A DNA stretch of 64,000 bases, taken from positions 248,988 to 312,987 of the forward strand of contig NW_006763146.1 in NCBI RefSeq assembly GCF_000264905.1, written 5' to 3'. The first letter of the stretch is position 1, and every line of letters begins with the position of its first letter. Positions 30,174 through 41,497 of the stretch are shown in pieces. Made by a program: the position numbers and the translations under genes. The notes under the pieces were generated by a model. That model was not told the DNA's origin. It saw nothing but the letters and a program-made list of their open reading frames with translations, and ran no database searches. Source of the stretch: Stereum hirsutum FP-91666 SS1. Taxonomy: Eukaryota; Basidiomycota; Agaricomycetes; Russulales; Stereaceae.

Positions 30174-31369
30174 TCACACCAGACCGAACCACGCAGGGAG
30201 CTTCCGCCAGATAGCATCGCCATCCAGTCTGGTCTTGAAGCGTTCCTCACAGACTACACATAACGTACGCTCGGTAAGATCCCTCTGCATATCCCTGATA
30301 CACTCCAACAGGTCGACGCCCCGATCACGCACGAGCCGCTCCCGGAGCCTCTTACCATAAGATCCATCGGAGTGTCTAGAGCTCATCTGACATGTCTCGT
30401 CTTCGTCCTCGTCAACTTCGTCCATGCCGTCACCGTAGTCTTGCGGGCAAAATCCTATAGTTGTCGACGGAACGACTTGCTTGTGGATAGCCGCCTTGCC
30501 TGCTAACATGCATCGTAGGTCGTCTGCAGTAAGAAGTGACCACCTCACGGTTCTGTGCATGGTAGGCGTATAAGCCGCCCAGAGAGGCGCTGTCGGATCG
30601 AGTGGTTTCCTCGCTGTATCCCAGTCGTCGTCGATGTTGAGTCGAGAGAGGTGGTAGAATGCTGCAGGAAGGATGCTGGGAATATCGCAGTCGCGTGCGA
30701 GGCGAATGGCTGACGCTGGTTCTGGAAAGGCATTGTCCAGTCGGCTAGGCTTTGTATAGTGGAAGTGTCCTTCGTCGATGCGTTTGTTGTACTCGAGTTG
30801 GACCTGAACTTCTGCCTGTTGTCGCTGCCAATCCACATAGCTCTGAGGCCAATCGGACTCGAGCCGTTCCACGATCTGTTGGCGGATGCTATCGACTTGG
30901 TATTTGTTAGCCATGAGGAGAATGCTTCGTACGCCGTCTGGCGTGCGCGGATCCAATTTTGGGTACGGAAGTTTACTGCAAGGACGTATCATTCAGCCCA
31001 TAACTATAGCGTGAGCTGGAACACAAAGAGTGGCTCAAAGAAACTGTGGGGAGACTGGACTTACTATCCATGGTAGAATGCCTTCAAAAGACCTTCCAAG
31101 TCGTCCGCACTATCCGGCATTTGAACAAGCGCGACACCATCGTAGGTCTCGCTCGCGCCACTCATGTCTGGCATACTAAACATGTCTCGGAAAACTAGCG
31201 AATGAAGAGCAAGTACGGAGCGATGGACGCGAAACAGCAATCCAGCCGGTTGTGTTGCTTCGGCTGCGCCATCCACGGGAGCAATAAATCTCGGAGAGGC
31301 GGCCGAGAGACATATGTTTCCGTCAGCAAGGTATAGCGAAGAGTGTCTCTGAAAGCCAGATGCATTCAT
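30174..31369 (-). CDS. BTB/POZ domain protein, paralogue E
   Basis: Exons 31369-31065 and 30975-30174 give 368 residues in frame. BTB core: FQRHSSLYLADGNICLSA, then LLFRVHRSVLALHSLVFRDM, then VQMPDSADDLEGLLKAFYHG. Second exon: YKLPYPKLDPRTPDGVRSIL, ANKYQVDSIRQQIVERLESD, FPEPASAIRLARDCDIPSIL, a C-x18-C pair spanning an Asp/Glu-rich insert, the CxxC motif CVVC and KLPAWFGLV. The splice donor again falls within an apparent TAG (TA|GTAAGT). It is divergently arranged with paralogue D; the start codons are only about 246 bases apart. The acidic insert between the first two cysteines is unique to this copy. Confidence 0.9.
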
Positions 31370-31615
31370 TGTGATATATCAACTGGCTGAAGACAAGCTA
31401 GCTTGAAGTTTCTGCGACTGTGATGATGGCGGAGAGGAAGTTCAAATTGGTCTGTGGCGGATCATATGACCAATTGAATCTCCGCTTTAAACCACATCAC
31501 CGCCTCGCGCCACACCTCAACTGAACCTGCTCCTATCGTCAACCTGCTCTTTTTCTCGAGTCTACAGTTTCTATCTACGCATACCTCTTCGTCTATTGTA
31601 GAACCTATTTTCGTC
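31370..31615. promoter_or_regulatory. Shared divergent promoter of BTB genes E and D
   Basis: This 246-base spacer separates the two start codons. It contains a CCAAT sequence (about 31470) and a pyrimidine-rich stretch before the D start. Its role as a bidirectional promoter is inferred from the gene arrangement. Confidence 0.5.
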
Positions 31616-32770
31616 ATGTCCTCAACCCTCGAACATCACGAAACTCTGTACTTCGCGGATGGTAACATCTGTCTCTCTGCCAGGCCCGCTGCAACCCGCC
31701 TTGACGGCGATTCGAACGCCGAAGCTGAAAATACCAAAATTTTGGTTTTTCGTGTTCACCAAGGCGTTCTCTCCTTACACTCTCCGGTCTTCAAGGACAT
31801 GCTCGCCTTTCCAGAGCCACAGCCTGGAACCAACGAAGTCTACGATGGGGTGCCACTCGTTCAGATGCCTGACAGCGCGGAGGCTCTCGAAAGTCTAATC
31901 AACGCGTTCTATCACGGCTAGTACGCGATTTACTCCTTTTATTGTCCTTACCCTAGTCCTCGTGTGACAGCAGTACTGATTACCGTACGCATTCGTAGTG
32001 AACTCCCGCATCCTAAACTCGACCCTCGCACACCGGATGCGGTCAGAAGCATCCTACTCCTGGCGAACAAATACCAAGTCGACAGCATCCGTCGTCGTAT
32101 CATCGAGCGTCTTGAGTCCGACTGGCCACAGTCTATCCAGCTCTGGGATAGGCTCGAGGCCGAGATCGAAGTGATGAAAGCCCCTCTCTATGACGAATAC
32201 GGGAACGCGGAGGTCGACGGTCTCCCAATGGACGACATCCTCCCCGAGCCAGCATCGGCAATCCGCCTCGCTCGCGACTGCGATATACCCAGCATTCTTC
32301 CTGCTGCATTCTATCACCTCTCCCGCCTCAGCATCGAGCACGACTGGGAACGTGCACGGAGGACTCCAGGCGAATACACCGAGTTCTCGCAGTACTACGG
32401 TCCGAAGCAGAGGACGGCGCACTGGTCTCTTTTTGATGGCGAGGATATGCGGAGGGTTATGAGAGGGAAGGCTAATATCCTCAAATATGCCAGGCTCAGC
32501 GCTATTACGCACATGTGCAGTGGCCCGGGAGATACCAATGTTGGTCCCGGCACGTGCGAGTTTCTGGTAAATGGCCTATTTGCGGGCGAGCTCTGGGAAA
32601 GGCTTGTGAAGTCTGCGGGGTCGGATATGGCGAAGGGGCTGAAGGTGGTCATGCAGGAGGTATATTCATCGCAGCACAAAGTGTGTCACAACTGTCTCAT
32701 GCGGAGTAAAAATTGTTTGGACGGAGAGACGTTCTGGAGCAAACTTCCCGAGTTCTTTGAGCTTGCTTGA
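31616..32770 (+). CDS. BTB/POZ domain protein, paralogue D
   Basis: Exons 31616-31920 and 31999-32770 give 358 residues in frame. BTB core: EHHETLYFADGNICLSA, then LVFRVHQGVLSLHSPVFKDM, then VQMPDSAEALESLINAFYHG. Second exon: YELPHPKLDPRTPDAVRSIL, ANKYQVDSIRRRIIERLESD, LPEPASAIRLARDCDIPSIL, RTAHWSLF, a C-x12-C pair, the CxxC motif CHNC and KLPEFFELA. The donor is TA|GTACGC, in phase 2. It shares its upstream region with E and converges with F. Confidence 0.9.
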
Positions 32771-33384
32771 TTTCGTTGTTCGAGAGCGTGATGGTGAGTG
32801 TCCAACTTCCTCTCTATATCTTCCACTGATGCGATGTTATCATATCACAGTGAAGTCACGAACACCATGGCACTCGTTCGGCTGCTCCTCCCTGCCCTTG
32901 TCATCCACTAGATTCCTTCTGTCGCTCGAGGCTCATTTTACCATTGATATCCAACTTATCTCTAGACCCTACTGAGTCTCCCCCTCTATCGCCTTCCTAT
33001 CAAGCGCATCACCTACGTCGTGACACATCCTGTTACGTTTCCCTAGTCGTGAGGACGACTTAAAGACTCTGTGTCCGTCCAGTCTCGCTATGCTTCGTTC
33101 ACCTCGTACCGAAACTTGGACTTATGCGCTGTCTACATCGCGATGACCTGGATTTTTCTTCATTGATAGAGCTGTACTACCTGGCCAGCATACGATCCAC
33201 GTACGGTTTCAAACGAATCTAAATAACATAAAAACAACGAAGTATCGATCCCGTAATTGTGCATAAGAAAATGGAAATGTCGAGTGGTAGCGACAGGCGA
33301 AGAAGTGAGGACTACGCCAATAAGTTTCAGCGCTCAAGCTCGCAATCACGTTTTATGTAGTGAAACTCACCTCGACGCAATCTT
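32771..33384. other. Convergent spacer, BTB D / BTB F
   Basis: The 3' flanks of two convergent genes. No open frame of interest is seen. Confidence 0.4.
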
Positions 33385-34507
33385 TCACTCGATTCCGAAA
33401 ATGGATGGAAGCTTGTCCCAGATCCCTTGACAGTCTAATAGCTCGTCCGCTCGTTGACGGCAGATTGAGCACACTGGTGCCTTCTGCTCTAGTTCCTTCA
33501 AAACGGACTGATATCCTTTGATGATGTCCGACGTTGACGCCTTTTCCATGATGTCCCAGAGATGTTTTATGAAGGCGCCCTCATCCCGCTCCAAGTGCAT
33601 GAAGCAAAGCTGCGGGAAAGCGTCCGGGCAAGGTTGTAAGATGAAGTGAATTTGTTGTAGCTTAACTTGGCCTCTAAGGACACGCATGAAGTCCCTTCCC
33701 TCGAGGAGTGACCACTGTGCCGTTCTTTGCACTATACCATGCGTCATGACGAACGCCTCTGCATCCTGCTCAACTGATTCCGTGTCGTACTCGACGGTGA
33801 GTCGAGATAGCTGATAGTATGCGGCGGGAAGGATGCTCGGGATGTTGTATTCTTGCGCGAGGCGGATGGCTGAGGCAGGCTCGGGGAGTCTACGGTCGAG
33901 ATGTAAGTGTACCATGGTGTCAGGGTCCTCGACGTGTGCCCAACCATCGCTCCCCATAACCTCGATTTCGGCTTCTAGCCTCCGCCAGTCCGCAAGCGAC
34001 TGCGGCCAGTCTGATTCGAGACGTTCAATGATGATGCGACGGATTTTGTCGACTTGATACTTGTTCGCCATCTTGAGGATGCCTTTGACGGCGTTTGGCG
34101 TACCAGGATGCAGTCGTGGAAACGGGAGCTCACTGTAAATGTATGTTTTAATTGAACATGAGCTGAGCTTCTACAGATAAAATTTGGAGAGATTTTGAGA
34201 GTAATTGCTCCCCAACGTACTATCCGTGATAGAAAGCATAGAGTAGAGCCTCTATATCCTCTGCGCTGTCCGGCATTTGAACCAGTGTGACGCCGTCATA
34301 CATCACGTTGGCTCCAGGCTGTTCTGGAAGATCGAACATGTCCCGAAAGACTGGGGAGTGTAGTGAGAGGGTAAATCGGTGGACGCGGAAGATAAGACCG
34401 TAAGCTGAAGAAGACTCCAAGGCCTGCGCGTAGGGTGCTGAGAGGCAAATGTCGCCAGAGGAGAAGTATAGAGACTCGGAATGCTGGTAGCCCTTCGATT
34501 TGGACAT
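33385..34507 (-). CDS. BTB/POZ domain protein, paralogue F
   Basis: Exons 34507-34221 and 34132-33385 give 344 residues in frame. BTB core: YQHSESLYFSSGDICLSA, then LIFRVHRFTLSLHSPVFRDM, then VQMPDSAEDIEALLYAFYHG. Second exon: YELPFPRLHPGTPNAVKGIL, ANKYQVDKIRRIIIERLESD, LPEPASAIRLAQEYNIPSIL, RTAQWSLL, a C-x7-C pair, the CxxC motif CSIC and KLPSIFGIE. The donor is TA|GTACGT. The N terminus is shorter than in A-C. It is divergent with paralogue G. Here the otherwise conserved Cys after ARE/ARD is Tyr. Confidence 0.9.
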
Positions 34508-35062
34508 GATGAGTAGAGGAGGAGTTCTACTATTCAGAACGGTTGATGCAAGATATAGTCAGATCTCTTTGGCCTTATACTGCAGAGGGATTCAAGCAGA
34601 GAAAACGAAATGTTGTGGCGTTGGTGAGCGGGCTGGGCTCCGGAGTGAGCCGAAAACTCCGACACACTCCGACAGCACGGTATTTCACATTTATTTTCAA
34701 CTTGTTCCTTGACGCAGTATGTACTACCCGCCTCCAGGGTCCGCATCGTAGTTCAACTTCAAACCGCACACCACATATTTGGTCAGTCAATAGTATTCCT
34801 GTTTAAAAGCAAAGCACATCTCCGGCTATATCGCCACGGATCACATACGTCGAATCGTCCAAGTTGTTGCAGTACTAAGACATACTATATGTCGCGATGT
34901 GCATATCCCTCTCGCCAGTCAGGGAGCGAGCTCTGGCGGGAGCTCCAACTCTCTAAACCACTACGTATATGCTCTGCCGAAAGGCTACTTTCCGGCGTGC
35001 AAAATTCACTGGCCATAGTTCTCATACGCGCGCACACTCTAGATCGGATTCTACCTCCTGTC
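34508..35062. promoter_or_regulatory. Divergent spacer between BTB F and BTB G
   Basis: A 555-base region between two start codons, presumably holding both promoters. The open frames in it overlap on both strands and lack domains. I see no third gene. Confidence 0.4.
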
Positions 35063-36126
35063 ATGGAAGAGACATCAATTCAGAAGCACGATTCGTTATA
35101 CCTTGCCGAAGGAAACCTATGTTTGGCGGCTGTCCAATCAGCAGAGTCGGAAGTGACGAGATGGTTCATGTTCCGGGTACACCAGTCCATCCTGTGCATA
35201 CACTCCTCCATATTTCGCGACATGCTGGCACTTCCCGCTGAGGGCAACACGGAACAGTTCGAAGGAGTACCTCTGGTTCGAATGCCCGACAGCGCTGCAG
35301 ATATTGAGGCAGTATTGAAGGCATTATACTTCGGGTAGTGCGTTCTCGTCTTCTCTCCTCACAGCGTTTCACATCTCAAAATTTGTTCATGCACAGTAAA
35401 CTACCTCATCCCCGCCTTCACCCAGAAACACCGTTCGACGTCAGAGCTATGCTGTCCATGGCCACAAAGTACCAAATTAGCCACATCCGAGACTGCATCG
35501 TCGAGCGTCTCGAATCAGACTGGCCCCAAACCATCTTGGCCTGGGATACCCTGGAAGGCGAAATAGAGCGTACCACGGAGCATAGCAACGTTCATTGGTA
35601 TACCGACGACCGATTTCCAGAGCCTGCATCCGCCATAAGGCTCGCCCGCGATTTTCATATACCGAGCATTCTTCCCGCTGCATTTTATCAACTCAGTCGT
35701 CTCAATGTCGCTGACGACCGCGCGCGACGACGCAAAGAGGACAATATCTTGTACGATGCGGGCTTCAACAAGAGAACGGCACAGTGGGATCTTCTGAGCG
35801 GAGGTGATCTCCTTTGTGTCATGAGAGGGCAGGAGAAACTTCGAAAGGTTGCGCGGGAATTTATCTATCCCCTCATATGTGGGCAGACGGACTTGTCCCA
35901 ACAGTGCGATATCACTCTGGTGCTAAACGAGCTCAGCACAGAACATGGCGCCGCCACCACGACGGATATTCTCGAGTATTTTCGGCAATTCGCAATACAT
36001 TGGAAGAAAGGGTATGGTAGTGGCGAGCGGGACATGTGCTACTCATGCGAGGACGCCGCCGATGAGTCGTTGCGCGACATTCGAGAGCAGATTTGGACGA
36101 AGTTGCCAGAATACTTCGAGCTCTGA
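35063..36126 (+). CDS. BTB/POZ domain protein, paralogue G
   Basis: Exons 35063-35337 and 35397-36126 give 334 residues in frame, the shortest of the family. BTB core: IQKHDSLYLAEGNLCLAA, then WFMFRVHQSILCIHSSIFRD, then VRMPDSAADIEAVLKALYFG. Second exon: YKLPHPRLHPETPFDVRAML, ATKYQISHIRDCIVERLESD, FPEPASAIRLARDFHIPSIL, RTAQWDLL, a C-x8-C pair, the CxxC motif CYSC and KLPEYFEL. The donor is TA|GTGCGT. The ATG at 35063 (MEETSIQKHDSLY) was chosen by alignment; the open frame extends upstream without homology. It is the most divergent copy. Confidence 0.88.
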
Positions 36127-36838
36127 GACTCGTGGTAATTAATCGCTACAAACGGTCTTGTCCACAACTAATGATCAACCCTTTGCCCTCCAGGCCTTAC
36201 TCCTCTCAACATGATATTCGAAATCCACGCGAAATATCACAGACCTTCCAGCACCGTATGCTACTCCGACGTCACATTCGACAGTGTTGTAATTTTTACT
36301 CGGGAACCACTGACTCCCATCGCGCTTATTTTTGTACACCTCTATTGGGACCTCTCACGTCCATCAGGTATTGCTTAATTTATGGATGGAGAAAAACAGG
36401 AAATACTTCTCTATCGATCGACCACCCTGTGTGTTCAGGACCCTGACTCATCGTCTGGTCAGCGCTCCGCCCGTGTTCGGTCACCTTTGTGTAAGTTAAT
36501 CAGGGACTTGTCCTACTTCTGGGTTTCTCGGTCATGGCTCTCTTTTTAAGACGTTATTGTTTCTACTTGAGGATACGTACGTGAAGCCCCCACAATCGCC
36601 GGAAAAGTTCAACTGAATGATCGTGCTTGAGTGTATCACCGATACACAAAGAGACTTGATATGGTAGGGCCGGACCTACGAAATACGGTAATCTAAAAAG
36701 AGACAGATAGCTGAACAACCCACCATAAAAATATCTACACATGAATCGTAAGAATAAACCATCATGGGAGCCACATCTCCAAAGGGGAAGCTCGCATTCT
36801 CACGAGGACAGCCTGACAGAGCACGTATGAATGTTTGG
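36127..36838. other. Spacer between BTB G and the prenyltransferase
   Basis: Convergent 3' flanks of the two genes. No gene is seen. Confidence 0.4.
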
Positions 36839-38877
36839 TCACGCTCTCAACTCAATCTCGGTATGCCCACTGCTGAACAGCTCAGGGGAGAAGTAGCTCG
36901 TTACCTCCCATCCACCCTTCCTCAGGCCAAAGCTGAGATAGGTTCGACATCCGGTGCGCTTATCAAGGTCGGTTCTATGTTCGCTGTCAAAGGATAATGG
37001 ACAGTAAGCGTCGGCATCACATCAGTCATTGGGGAGGGTGAGGCACGCTTACAAGCACTTGGCCACTTCACGCTCTACCCAACCCGGACCTTGCTCGCCG
37101 CCTTCGGGACCTTCAATGCCAACGCTATCGTAGAACTTTTCTATTCTACGGGAAGTTTCGAGGTCGTTCGTGGAATAGAATCTAACCCCGATGGTCGATG
37201 CCGTTGAGTTCTGGGGCAGCATCTCGATGGAGAAAATATGACGACTTACCGGACAGGGATGTAGACCTTGGGGTAGAGCATCGCATCACCGATCGCGAAT
37301 TCGTAGTGGTAAGGCAGACCGCCCTGGGGATGGCCGTTGTCGTCTTCTCCAGTATCAGCTACTTCAAGGGGCTTGTCGATTGCGGATGAGAAATCAGGGA
37401 ATACGCTGTTCCAGAGCTTTTCGAGCACTAAGAGCGCGCCCTCCAATTCTGGAGTATGAATTCTTCCGCCGAGAGTGAAGTCTTCCTTGATAGCTGAGAA
37501 GTTTGTTCGCGCTAGGGAGCGAGTGTATAGCTGGTATACGCGTGCATGTCAAAGGATGATTGGTTAGCAGAGGTAAGAAGACGGCGCACTTTAAGACGAT
37601 TGGATCCGGGGGATTTGCAATCCATTGATGCGAATTCGTAGACAGGACGTTCCTTTGTCTCCAAGGAATGCATGTGATCTATGATCATGTCGCAGGATTT
37701 TGCGAAGGACGGGTGGATTTGTCCCGCGAAGTCACGAAGAGGTGAAAGTTCGGTATCTCCAATGCAAAGGGGGCTCTTTGTCTTGAACGTTTCCGGGGAG
37801 CCAACCCAAGGGGGATGCTCGAAAGATAGGAAGTACGCTTTCAGGGTGATGATACCGGAGTGCGTGAAGTCGAAACCTATTGACAGCATATAAGTTAGTA
37901 CGACTAACATTTCGTGATAGTCATGTGTTTAGAGGGGTACCCATGGCAAATCGACCACCATCCTGAACATAATCACTCTTCAACTCTTGAGGGAAAAAGA
38001 ACCCCTCGGTCGACTCAACCCACAGCAGGCCATCCCAGTCGCATCTGACAACGCCACCCAGCGAGCCAGCGTACGAAGAGAAGTACTTGAGGACCGAAGA
38101 TCCTCTCAGTGGAGACCCTGATCCACGAGGGTCACTGCACGTCTATCAGTCATGCATGTCTCGATGACCATTGATTGTCCCGAGAAACAATACGCACAAT
38201 GGTTCCATGACGCAGCGAAGGTTGCGGTTTGGCTTCCCCTTTGCAACCTTCTTGTTAGGGATTATCCAGCTGAACTCTATCGGACTCCCGTCAAGTGTAA
38301 GGCAGGCCGGCGGGTCACTTCCCTTCTCTGGACCCAAGAAGCCGAAGACCCTGGCGTATAGAAAGACGAGGAAGGTGCATTGCGTAGAAAGCGACATTTG
38401 CTATATATTGGAGCAGTCCGGTGAGCAGAGGAATGATAACGAGGATGATGGTTAATGGTTAATGACCTACCGAGATATGGAGCATCTGGGCAAAGGGCCG
38501 CGCTACCCTCATCCAGAGTCGTCTTGTGCGAGATGACATGGTCGGGAGAACCTGTAGTCAGGTTATTGTGAATTCATTCACGTTCATCACAGAACAATCC
38601 AATGCTGGCGTACATCGTTCAAGACCTTGAACAAAGCTAGGTCATCGTTCTGATCGACATGCTTGTCTGAAGCCGACGTATGGCCGTAACAGTCACCGAG
38701 AAGTGCATTGACAGCCTGTTGGACATTAGAGTGCGTGATACCCGCGATCCAATCAACATTAACGGGCGTGGAGACGGCGACTTGAGCTAATACACGCTCA
38801 TGAGCAAGACCGATAATCAGGGCGACAGAGTCAGAGAACTTACGGAAATATTGAGGATCTTTCACGAGAGAATCCAT
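36839..38877 (-). CDS. DMATS-type aromatic prenyltransferase
   Basis: An ABBA-fold prenyltransferase that transfers a dimethylallyl (or longer) group to an aromatic acceptor, often an indole, in specialised metabolism; it needs no metal-binding DDxxD. Segments from several exons match the family in order: EGSAALCPDAPYLG then FLYARVFGFLGPEKG, then LDGSPIEFSWIIPNKK with LRCVMEPL (the D/SPIE.SW block), then SGIITLKAYFLSFEHP, ELEGALLVLEKLWNSVFP, HYEFAIGDAMLYPKVYIPV and WVEREVAKCLFEHRTDLDKR. The last exon is GCRTYLSFGLRKGGWEVTSY followed by FSPE, the usual C terminus, stopping at 36839. The first exon (from 38877) gives a somewhat unusual N terminus and is the least certain part. The acceptor substrate cannot be told from sequence. 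P450 and GMC oxidoreductase genes follow within 9 kb. Confidence 0.87.
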
Positions 38878-41497
38878 AGGTATGGTAGTGTATGGAGTTC
38901 GGGGACTGGGATATCAACCTGATTTTGACAGGCAAGCACTTTAAGTACTTCTGCAACTATAAATATGGGATAAAACAAGCTTCACGGGAACATGATCACG
39001 TCAGACAGAAAGACAAAGAAATACTGCTTGTGAAATGCCGCCCGTGCAGGGAAGTAGATCTATTCTAACTCATGAATGAAAACGTATAGTCGACGACATT
39101 GATCAGGTCAGCTATGACCTCTCACGATCGAACGCTTCAGCGTTGCCCCCGAGCGCGAGTTTCTAGAGGGTTAGGACGACATTTGGCGCCGAAAGGAAGA
39201 CATCTTCTCGATGTTCCTTCCATTTGTGAGCCATTGCACTGTGTCGTTCAGCTCTTCGCTCATGTGTGTCGGCAACGTAGAGGCACACGAAGGTCGCTTG
39301 CTAATGGCTTTGAGCAGACAAACCATGGGAAGGAGGAAGGAGAGCGCACACAGTCGGAACCTATTATGCTGACAGTGACAGTAACGGACGACTGGCTCGC
39401 ACAGGTTCGCGGGCTTAATTGAGGGCTGACAGGTCTATAGGTGACCTGATTTGCGACCCCGAAGGCTGCACACCGCTGATGGTGGGCACCGCTCCATTGC
39501 CGATGCCTTCACTGCCCCACGCTCGACGAGACTTAACAGGTAATCTTTCGACCTCTCATAAACAATGAAGCCCATCAGCTCTACGACGAAGTGCAGTTTT
39601 TTCAAGCACTAAATTGATTTTTAGTGCCAAATTGGGAGGTTGTGCTGATAATTCTCCCTGGTCGGGAGATGTTGCATATCTCATACACGACAATACGAAG
39701 CTTGAGGTTTCATGCGGAAACCAAACGGGAGAAGACTTATCGGTTGCGGGCCACTGTACGTTTGGGCGGAGAATGATCAATCATCCCATGTATCGGTGGA
39801 GACGAGTATACAATCGCGCTGGAGATCGGTAAACAGTAAGTAAGTCGTACAGCGAACTGATCAGAGATTATACGAAACCCTCTGGGCCTCCAAATCGGTT
39901 TCACTCTTGGATAAGGTTGTGTGTCCGCAGATGGATTAGGATGTAGATAATATGCGCGGTAGGAAATACTTCAAAGGTTACCACGGAGCACTGCTTTTGG
40001 GCTGGAGTGACGACTCCTTAGTTACTAGCTATATTGGAAGCTGGGGATGAATGGTTCACTGACCGGTGTGATGAAAAACAAGTCGCAAAGAAAGCCAATA
40101 AAGGTGGCGCAAGTATTCTCCGTTATATGAGAGCATGCATGGGATAATAGGCATTATCAAAGGTTCAGAGACATAGCAATTCCAATCCGAGTAGGCAAGG
40201 AGAAGCAACGATTCGCTGTCTCCTTCGGGGGATTGCTTGCTGGCATGGCCAGTGCCGAGCGGAGCTGGAAAAGCTTAGGCAGTCTGACGCCACCGATTCG
40301 AAGTTCGGTTTCCCCGGTTCCTCCATTTGTTTGTCGCATCAACCTACTTATACCCATTCCTATGAAGACTTACTACTACTTGGATCTCCATTCGTTGGAG
40401 ATGTAGAACGACTTGTTAGGGCTTTGCGGTGATGTCTACTCAGATATTCTCAGCGATGGTTTTCTATCCGGCGGAGAACGGGATGGGGCATCAACTTTAC
40501 ACATGACCTACAGTGCATACTATCAGCAGTGCTGTTTCGATTGCACAAGCCCAGCAACACCTATCCTACGTTGGGCCTCTCAAACATCGAGAAGTCCCTG
40601 AAGGCAATGACTAGAGCTCTTCTCGAGGACCACAGACCTAAGCGTCTCCCAGGTGCGCTCTCAGTTGATTTGTATCCGATTTAGGAAGTACCATAACCTT
40701 CTCTCGCCAATGGGAATCATACTCGCGCTTGCAGACAGCGTTTAATCCGATTGGCAGGTGTTGGTGCACATCTCGCTGCTCGACCATCGGTGCTGATAAA
40801 CATACTGTGTATTGTAGTATACCCAGTGCCCCACACGTTCGCCGTCCGGGTGCTCTTGATCGTTATTACCGACCCTGCCTCTCTGAGATGGTGTCAGCAT
40901 CAAAGCTAGGACCAAATTGCCGTTATGCATGACTGACCAGTGCTTCGCATTGCAACGAAGTGGCGATTGGGGGGATACCATCTGCTAGAACTCATATCAT
41001 GTCTAGCAGCTCGCTGTTGGTTTAGTCCCCTCACATTTGCTCTTGTATGCGCTATACAATTGGGCATCACTGTTCATAAGCGCTATAAACTGTATAATGA
41101 AGAGATATATAGCTAGCGCACGACGTTGGATGGCTCCATGCCTGATCATACTTCGAGCCTGACAGAGTCTCTGAAGCGCTCAGTCATATCGATTGCTAAT
41201 ATTCCTGATGTAAAAAAAGACGGCCAGCGGTCTTTATGAGCGCAGAATGTCGCCTATGCGGGGAAGAGACAACCACAGTATCTCAAGGATATAGCCGGTC
41301 GTCTATTGCGCATGACCAAACAGCGTTCTACTAAGCTCCTCAAACGGCTTGTTCTGCGCCGTTCGAGATTTTTATGTTGTGGGCACGATGCTGATCCAGG
41401 CATGGTAACAGCTTAGTATTCGACCGCTCAGCCACGAACTTGCTCTATACATAAGAGAGAGTCGTCTATCACATCACCTTTCCCTACACGGCCCGTC
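38878..41497. other. 2.6 kb gene-poor stretch
   Basis: Open frames are all below 110 codons, unlinked by splice sites and without a domain I can name. The last 60 bases hold the likely P450 promoter. A short decayed gene or an old transposon could be here, but I cannot show either. Confidence 0.4.

Noticed and set aside
30174..36126. CRISPR or bacterial-type operon explanation for the repeated genes
   Set aside because: The repeats are paralogous eukaryotic genes with spliceosomal introns, not short direct repeats with spacers.
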